A stretch of 64,000 nucleotides of DNA from Methylobacterium aquaticum (GTDB taxonomy: Bacteria; Pseudomonadota; Alphaproteobacteria; Rhizobiales; Beijerinckiaceae). The stretch is from assembly GCF_016804325.1 (NCBI RefSeq), contig NZ_CP043627.1:6541001-6605000 (forward strand). Direction: 5' to 3'. Of the stretch, positions 59,264 to 64,000 are shown one piece after another; position 1 is the stretch's first letter, and the number at the start of each line of letters is the position of its first letter. The notes beneath the pieces are model-generated. The model was given only the letters and a program-made list of their open reading frames with translations, ran no database searches and had not been told where the DNA came from. Made by a program: the position numbers and the translations under genes.

Positions 59264-60643
59264 TCACGCCGCCCGAGCGAGATCGCCTTCGATCGCGGCC
59301 AGCACCCGCTCCAGCGCGGCGAAACAGGTCGGGTCGAATGCGGTGCCGAGATCCGCGCGCATGAGACCCAGCGCCTTCTCCAGCGGCATGGCCGCCCGGT
59401 AGGGCCGGTCGGCAGTCAGGGCGTCGAAGACGTCGGCGACCGAGACGATGCGGGTCTCGGGGGCGATCTCGTCGCCCGTCAGCCCGCGCGGATAGCCCTT
59501 GCCGTCCAGCCGCTCGTGATGTCCGCCGCCGATAGAGGCCATCTCGTGGAACACCGGGACCCGGGCCAGAATGGTCTCGGACAGAGCCGCGTGGTTGCGC
59601 ATGTCCTGCCACTCCGCCTCGTCCAGCTTGCCGTTCTTGTCGAGGATGGCGTTCGAGACCCCGAGCTTGCCGACGTCGTGCAGGAGGGCGGCCCGCTTCA
59701 ACCAGCGGCGACGCTCCGGCGTGTAGCCGAGTTCGGCCGCGATCATGTCGGAATAGACCGCGACACGCTCGGAATGGCCGGAGGTGAAGGGGCTCTTGGC
59801 ATCGATGATCTGTGCGAAGGCGCGGGCGATGTCATCGAGATAGTCCTCGTCGACGACGATCGGGCTGACCGGCGCCAACGCGAGCACCGCCGCCTCGACC
59901 TCCTCCGAGGCCAGCGTCTCCCAGAAGCCCGGTTCGGTGGCGACCCTCTCGAAGCAGGCGACGACCTCGGGATCGAACCACGTGCCCGAGCGACCGCGCA
60001 TCTCGGCCATTGCCGCGGCGGGGCCGGCTGCGGTGTGGAACACGTCGACCACTTGGGCGAGGAGGGCGATGCGGGCGTAGAGCGGGATGGCCGGTCCCGC
60101 GAGACGGTCCGGCCGGCCGGCACCGTTCCAGTGCTCGTCCAGGGCGTGAATGGCCTCGCAGACGCTGGCCGGAAAACGGAGCTGGCGGGCGATCTGCGCC
60201 CCGCGCTGGCAACGGGTCTGGATGAGGTCGTCGACGATCGCCCCACCGTTCTGCAGGATGTTGAGCACGGCTCGGAACCGTTCGGCCAAGCCCGCCTTCA
60301 ACCCGGTATGGGAGAAGACGAAGCCGAGCACCTTGGGCAGGCTGTCGCTGACCGTCTTGAAGTCGCGCTTGAAGCTGAGATCGTCGGACAGATACAGTTC
60401 GCAGATGCGCGCGGCGTTGCTGGAGCAGCCCAGATCCTTCAGCATGACCGTGTGGTAGAGTTCCCACAGCTGCAGGTCCGGCAGGCCCATCTTCCGGCCG
60501 ATATGGAAGCCGATCCAGGTCGCGCGGACGCAATGACCGACCGGCTGACCTTCCGTCAGGTCGAGCGCATGGCTGAGCGCCCCGAGAACGTCGGCGAGCT
60601 GAACGGTCCTCGCCCGCTCGTCATCACCTGAGACAACCCGCAT
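59264..60643 (-). CDS. HD-GYP-domain phosphodiesterase
   Basis: 459 residues if ATG 60643 (MRVVSGDDERARTVQLADVL) is used; ATG 60664 is possible, and the longer frame to 60901 is arginine-rich and unlikely. An N-terminal HD-like half (LTEGQPVGHCVRATWIGFHI ... MLKDLGCSSNAARICELY) precedes the catalytic HD-GYP: SGHSERVAVYSDMIAAELGY, LLHDVGKLGVSNAILDKNGK, HHERLDGKGYPRGLTGDEI, VSVADVFDALTADRPYR. These enzymes hydrolyse cyclic di-GMP or related signals. The double-HD arrangement is of the known HD-GYP/HD_5 tandem type. It stands alone; a GGDEF-EAL gene is 2 kb away. Confidence 0.88.
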   Translation of the reverse strand: MRVVSGDDERARTVQLADVLGALSHALDLTEGQPVGHCVRATWIGFHIGRKMGLPDLQLWELYHTVMLKDLGCSSNAARICELYLSDDLSFKRDFKTVSDSLPKVLGFVFSHTGLKAGLAERFRAVLNILQNGGAIVDDLIQTRCQRGAQIARQLRFPASVCEAIHALDEHWNGAGRPDRLAGPAIPLYARIALLAQVVDVFHTAAGPAAAMAEMRGRSGTWFDPEVVACFERVATEPGFWETLASEEVEAAVLALAPVSPIVVDEDYLDDIARAFAQIIDAKSPFTSGHSERVAVYSDMIAAELGYTPERRRWLKRAALLHDVGKLGVSNAILDKNGKLDEAEWQDMRNHAALSETILARVPVFHEMASIGGGHHERLDGKGYPRGLTGDEIAPETRIVSVADVFDALTADRPYRAAMPLEKALGLMRADLGTAFDPTCFAALERVLAAIEGDLARAA

Positions 60644-60897
60644 CACCGCCGTCCAGCCTCCCATCGCAGCGGGGAGAAACTGCCTGCGGAACCTGAGCAA
60701 AGTGTTGTGTGCCGTTGCGGCCGAATGCAGCATGGCGGTCGCGTTCGAGCATGGCGCCGGTGCCGAGGGCCTGAATCCGGCGAGCTCCCGCGACGCCGTC
60801 GAACGCGGTGGCGATGGTCGCCGCGGCCGTTCAGGGTCGGCCCCCGTCACGAGGGGTTCCATCCGCCGCCGACGGTCGCGCGCAGCCCTTCGCAGGG

Positions 60898-61737
60898 TCA
60901 AGTCGATCGGGTCTCGACCCGACTATCGACCGGCTGCGTGCGCAAGCCTTCGCCGCACGACCGCGGCAACAGCACGACGAGCTTATGATCCGGCCGGCTC
61001 GCCGGAACGAAGGTGACCTGTTCGTAGCGCGAGGTTCCATCCTGCGGGTGATCGAACGTCCGCAGACCCCCTTCCCGCGCCAGAACCGCATGATCGTTCC
61101 AGAACGTCGCGAACTCGGCGCTGCGCCCGCGCAGATCGCGGACGAGGTCGTCCATCGCGGGATCGTCCGGGTTGTGGCCGGTATCGGCCCGGAACTCGGC
61201 GAGGAGGCGGCGGGCGCGGTCCTCCCAATCGTGGATGAAGCGGCGCGCCGCCGCGTGCAGGAACACGAAGCGCAAAAGGCAGGGCTCGCCGCTGTCGAGC
61301 CAGGGGGCGAACAGGCGCCCGGCGGCCGCGTTCCAGCCGCGGGCCTGCCACAGCCGGTCGAGGAGGTAGACCGGCGCCGACAGGGCGTGAAGCGTGTCGA
61401 GCAGCTCGGGCGGCGCGGCATCCGGCACCCGCGTCGCGGGCGCGGCGGGGTCGCGCCGCCGCGTCAGCTCGAACAGGTAGGCGCGCTCCGCCGGGCTGAG
61501 GCGCAACGCCTCCGCCAGCCGGGCGAGGGCGGGTGCCGACAGGGCGATGTCCCGTCCCTGCTCGACCCAGCTGTACCAGGTCGTGCTGAGCCCGCTGAGC
61601 TGCGCCACCTCCTCGCGCCGCAGGCCGGGCGTGCGCCGGCGGCCGGTCGGCAGCCCGATCGCCGCAGGGGCCAGCGCCTCGCGGCGGGCGCGCAGGAAGG
61701 CGCCGAGGCGACGGCGCTGGTCGACGGGCAGGGTCAT
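60898..61737 (-). CDS. XRE-family regulator with MmyB-like ligand domain
   Basis: 279 residues from ATG 61737. The helix-turn-helix is GLRREEVAQLSGLSTTWYSW, followed by VEQGRDIALSAPALARLAEA, and the C-terminal domain ALSAPVYLLDRLWQARGWNA ... FADTGHNPDD-type region matches MmyB-like (PAS-related) ligand domains, which bind acyl or fatty-acid-like ligands in characterised relatives. It is divergent from a methyltransferase gene across 88 bp that contains an inverted repeat, its probable operator. Confidence 0.9.
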   Translation of the reverse strand: MTLPVDQRRRLGAFLRARREALAPAAIGLPTGRRRTPGLRREEVAQLSGLSTTWYSWVEQGRDIALSAPALARLAEALRLSPAERAYLFELTRRRDPAAPATRVPDAAPPELLDTLHALSAPVYLLDRLWQARGWNAAAGRLFAPWLDSGEPCLLRFVFLHAAARRFIHDWEDRARRLLAEFRADTGHNPDDPAMDDLVRDLRGRSAEFATFWNDHAVLAREGGLRTFDHPQDGTSRYEQVTFVPASRPDHKLVVLLPRSCGEGLRTQPVDSRVETRST

Positions 61738-61746
61738 GCGGGTGGC

Positions 61747-61764
61747 GGATATACCAGGATATCC
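61747..61764. promoter_or_regulatory. Inverted-repeat operator between XRE regulator and methyltransferase
   Basis: GGATAT-ACCAGG-ATATCC lies 10 bp upstream of the regulator start, in the only AT-richer part of the gap. Its position suits autorepression and control of the divergent methyltransferase. Confidence 0.5.
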
Positions 61765-61825
61765 GGCCAACTTGTACCAGCATGACGACGGGATCAGGGT
61801 GATGGCGCCACAGCGGAGCACCCCC

Positions 61826-62587
61826 ATGACAACGCAGCACGCCTTCGTCGCCCAGGAATATGGCGTTCGGGCCTCGGACTACGTCACCAGCGCGGTCCAC
61901 AGTGCCGGGGCCGACCTCGATCAGGTCGAGGAGATCGTCCGCGGCGCGCGCACCGCCCGGGTGCTCGACCTGGGCTGCGGCGGCGGCCATGTCGGCTACC
62001 GGGTGGCGCCCCACGTCGCCGAGGTGGTCGCCTGCGACATCACCCAGGCCATGCTCGACGCCGTCGCCGCCACGGCGGCGGAGCGCGGCCTGGCCAACCT
62101 CACCGTCCGGCAGGCGGCGGCGGAGGCGCTGCCGTTCGCGGCCGCGTCGTTCGACCTCGTCCTGTGCCGCTTCAGCGCCCATCACTGGCAGGATCTGGAG
62201 GCCGGCTTGCGGGAGGCGCGCCGCGTCCTCAAGCCCGGCGGCCGGGCCGTCCTCATCGATACGGTCGCGCCGGCCGACCGCGTCCTCGACAGCCACCTGC
62301 AGGCGATCGAGCTCCTGCGCGACGCCTCGCATGTCCGCAACGCCACCACGGCCGAGCTGGTCTCGGCCCTGGCGCGCGCGGGCCTGGCGGTCGAGGGCGT
62401 CACGATGCGGCGGCTGCGGATGGAGTTTCCGGCCTGGACGGCCCGGACCCGGACACCCGCACTCCACGCCGAGGCGATCCGTTCGCTCCAGGAGCGGGCG
62501 CCCGACATCGTCAGGGCGCATTTCGCGATCGGCCCGGACGGGAGCTTCGACCTCGACGCGGCGACCCTGGTGACGGTCGCCGCGTGA
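61826..62587 (+). CDS. Class I SAM-dependent methyltransferase (UbiE/Methyltransf_11 type)
   Basis: 253 residues from ATG 61826. Motif I is VLDLGCGGGHVGYRVAP, motif II VACDITQAMLDAVAATAAER, then AAEALPFAAASFDLVLCRFS (motif with F/D) and RRVLKPGGRAVLIDTVAP (post-motif). Small-molecule methyltransferases of this type often modify quinones or secondary metabolites. It is divergent from the XRE/MmyB regulator, a frequent pairing with an enzyme under its control. Substrate unknown. Confidence 0.9.
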   Translation: MTTQHAFVAQEYGVRASDYVTSAVHSAGADLDQVEEIVRGARTARVLDLGCGGGHVGYRVAPHVAEVVACDITQAMLDAVAATAAERGLANLTVRQAAAEALPFAAASFDLVLCRFSAHHWQDLEAGLREARRVLKPGGRAVLIDTVAPADRVLDSHLQAIELLRDASHVRNATTAELVSALARAGLAVEGVTMRRLRMEFPAWTARTRTPALHAEAIRSLQERAPDIVRAHFAIGPDGSFDLDAATLVTVAA

Positions 62588-62602
62588 GCCGATCGCGCCG
62601 CA

Positions 62603-62644
62603 AGGGTCGTCACGCCAGGGTCGTCACGCCAGGGTCGTCACGCC
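62603..62644. repeat. Three tandem copies of a 14-bp unit
   Basis: AGGGTCGTCACGCC occurs three times without gaps (62603, 62617, 62631). The last copy contains the stop codon of the GGDEF-EAL gene. Probably slippage-derived; no function evident. Confidence 0.8.
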
Positions 62645-64000
62645 GCCAGCGTCTTGGCCTTCTGGTTCTCGGGGCACCAGCGGCCGATCAGCGTGCGCAC
62701 CTCCGCGGCGGGCACCGGGCGGCTGAACAGGTAGCCCTGGACCTCGTCGCAGCCGAGCAGCGCCAGGACCCGCTGCTGGTCGGCGGTCTCGATGCCCTCG
62801 GCGGTGGTGCGCATGCCGAGCACCCGGGCGATGTCGATGACGGCGCGGACGATCGCGGCGTTCTGCGCACCGGTGCCGAGCCCGGTGACGAAGCTGCGGT
62901 CGATCTTGATGCGGTCGAAGGGGAAGCTCCTCAGGTAGTTGAGCGAGGAGTAGCCGGTGCCGAAATCGTCCATCGCCACGTGCAGGCCCAGCGCCTTCAG
63001 GTCGCGCAGGATGGCGAGCGTCGCCTCGCCGCTGTCGAGCAGCATCTGCTCGGTGATCTCGAGCTCGAGGCGGTGGGCCGGCAGGCCGGTCCGCCCCAGC
63101 ACCCCGCGCACCATCCCGACGAGGTCCGGCCCCGAGAACTGCACCGGCGACAGGTTGACGGCGATTTTCAGCCGCTCGGGCCAGGTCCCGGCCTGCCGGC
63201 AGGCCTCCTCGAGGGCCCACTCGCCCAGCGCGTGGATCAGGCCGCATTCCTCGGCGATCGCGATGAACAGCGAGGGCGGCACGTTGCCCCGCTCCGGGTG
63301 TCGCCAGCGCGCCAGCGCCTCGAACCCGGCGATCTCGCCGGTCCTGAGGATGACGGAGGGCTGGTAGTGCAGCTCCAGCTCGCCCCGCTCGATCGCCCGG
63401 CGCAGGTCGGCCTCGATCTGGCGCCGCTCCTCCAGCCCCTCGCTCATCTGCCGGTCGTAGAACCGGAAGGTGCCGCGCTTGCCTCCCTTCACGGCGTAGA
63501 GCGCGAGGTCGGCGGCGATCAGGAGGTCGTCGGCGGAGGTGCCGTCCGCGGGCCCGACCGCGATGCCGATGCTGACGCTGGAGCGGATCTGGTGGCTGCC
63601 GATCTCGAAGGGCGGCAGCACCGCCTCGGCGATGCGCCGGGCCAGGGCCTCGATCGCGTCCCGGTCGCCAGCGGCGGGCACCAGCAGGGCGAATTCGTCG
63701 CCGCCGAGGCGGGCCAGGAGCTGGCCGGGCACCAGCACCGCCGAGAGCCGCTCGCCCACCGCCTGGAGCAGGTGATCGCCGACCTTGTGGCCGAGGGTGT
63801 CGTTGACGATCTTGAAGCGGTCGAGGTCGAGGAACAGAACCGCATAGGTCGCCTCCGGCGTCGCCCGCGCCGCCTCCGCCATCGCCTCGAGGGAGGCGCG
63901 GAACACCCGGCGGTTCGGCAGGTCGGTCAGGGGATCGAGGGAGGCCAGCCGCACCACCCGGGCCTCGGCCTCGGAGCGCTTGGCCTCGATGCGCAGCAGC
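62638..64000 (-). CDS. GGDEF-EAL bifunctional c-di-GMP protein, 5' end outside window
   Basis: About 450 residues are visible and the frame continues off the right edge (LLRIEAKRSEAEARVVRLAS). The GGDEF domain is intact: DPLTDLPNRRVFRASLEAM, FLDLDRFKIVNDTLGHKVGD, LLARLGGDEFALLVP; no RxxD inhibitory site precedes it. The EAL domain follows: GFEALARWRHPERGNVPPSL, IAVNLSPVQFSGPDLVGMVR, LELEITEQMLLDS, MDDFGTGYSSLNYLRSFPFD, KIDRSFVTGLG, and AEGIETADQQRVLALLGCDE. All main catalytic residues appear present, so it could both make and degrade c-di-GMP. Sensor domains would lie upstream. Confidence 0.93.
   Translation of the reverse strand, partial: LLRIEAKRSEAEARVVRLASLDPLTDLPNRRVFRASLEAMAEAARATPEATYAVLFLDLDRFKIVNDTLGHKVGDHLLQAVGERLSAVLVPGQLLARLGGDEFALLVPAAGDRDAIEALARRIAEAVLPPFEIGSHQIRSSVSIGIAVGPADGTSADDLLIAADLALYAVKGGKRGTFRFYDRQMSEGLEERRQIEADLRRAIERGELELHYQPSVILRTGEIAGFEALARWRHPERGNVPPSLFIAIAEECGLIHALGEWALEEACRQAGTWPERLKIAVNLSPVQFSGPDLVGMVRGVLGRTGLPAHRLELEITEQMLLDSGEATLAILRDLKALGLHVAMDDFGTGYSSLNYLRSFPFDRIKIDRSFVTGLGTGAQNAAIVRAVIDIARVLGMRTTAEGIETADQQRVLALLGCDEVQGYLFSRPVPAAEVRTLIGRWCPENQKAKTLAA

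Overview
The window looks like chromosome from a high-GC alphaproteobacterium of the Hyphomicrobiales, most probably Methylobacterium or a close relative. The reasons are uniformly high third-position GC in the intact genes, an Omp31-type porin, an alphaproteobacterial SOS box (GTTC-N7-GTTC, read on the minus strand) before lexA, a SoxC-type sulfur cluster, and many IS and rearrangement scars. Genus assignment is inference. No rRNA gene, complete tRNA or replication origin was seen.

Layout. 1-16 kb is core-like: a LysR gene cut by the window edge, a secreted small protein plus patatin lipase, a heme/molybdopterin redox trio (Cld-like protein, MsrP/SorA-type oxidoreductase, cytochrome b561-like), an aminotransferase / radical SAM-SPASM / TIGR04282-type glycosyltransferase group with GT87- and GT2-type glycosyltransferases, a crotonase, and a LysR-GST-peroxiredoxin-SDR cluster. 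16-29.5 kb is a mobile region: a tyrosine integrase next to a 3' fragment of tRNA-Gly(CCC), a porin, small orphan genes, a TIR gene cut by an IS3-family element, a broken second integrase, and two copies of an unusual module. 29.5-38.5 kb is sulfur-related: an SsuABC-like transporter, OsmC, TetR and divergent hydrolase, SoxC and cytochrome c, and an LLM flavin monooxygenase, with two deletion junctions that fuse unrelated gene pieces. 38.5-51 kb is a graveyard: an inverted second copy of the IS3-family element, a thiolase fragment, phage-like genes, AT-rich islets (FkbM methyltransferase, small membrane protein) inside a dead umuC, IS256 and IS5 elements, metQ/oppA/dppB relics and Mu-like relics. 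51-64 kb returns to core-like genes: lexA, a purine permease with a xanthine-dehydrogenase-type enzyme, an unknown protein with an EamA exporter, an HD-GYP protein, an XRE regulator with divergent methyltransferase, and a GGDEF-EAL protein.

Most notable. Two loci (24.48-26.11 kb and 28.38-29.52 kb) share an order: a small gene here called alpha, a GTTAACCACTTrTTAACC motif overlapping its stop codon, unrelated cargo gene(s), then a noncoding block. The block is a row of CCGTGC...GCACGG hairpins spaced about 60 bp, followed by a conserved tail that folds on paper into three stem-loops, one capped by GGGA. It looks like a structured-RNA or recombination cassette with variable cargo. I do not recognise it.

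Caution. At least six otherwise intact core-like genes are broken by a single missing base, usually in a G or C run. This suggests sequencing or assembly indels, so many 'pseudogene' calls in the core part may be artefacts, unlike the rearranged genes in the mobile parts.
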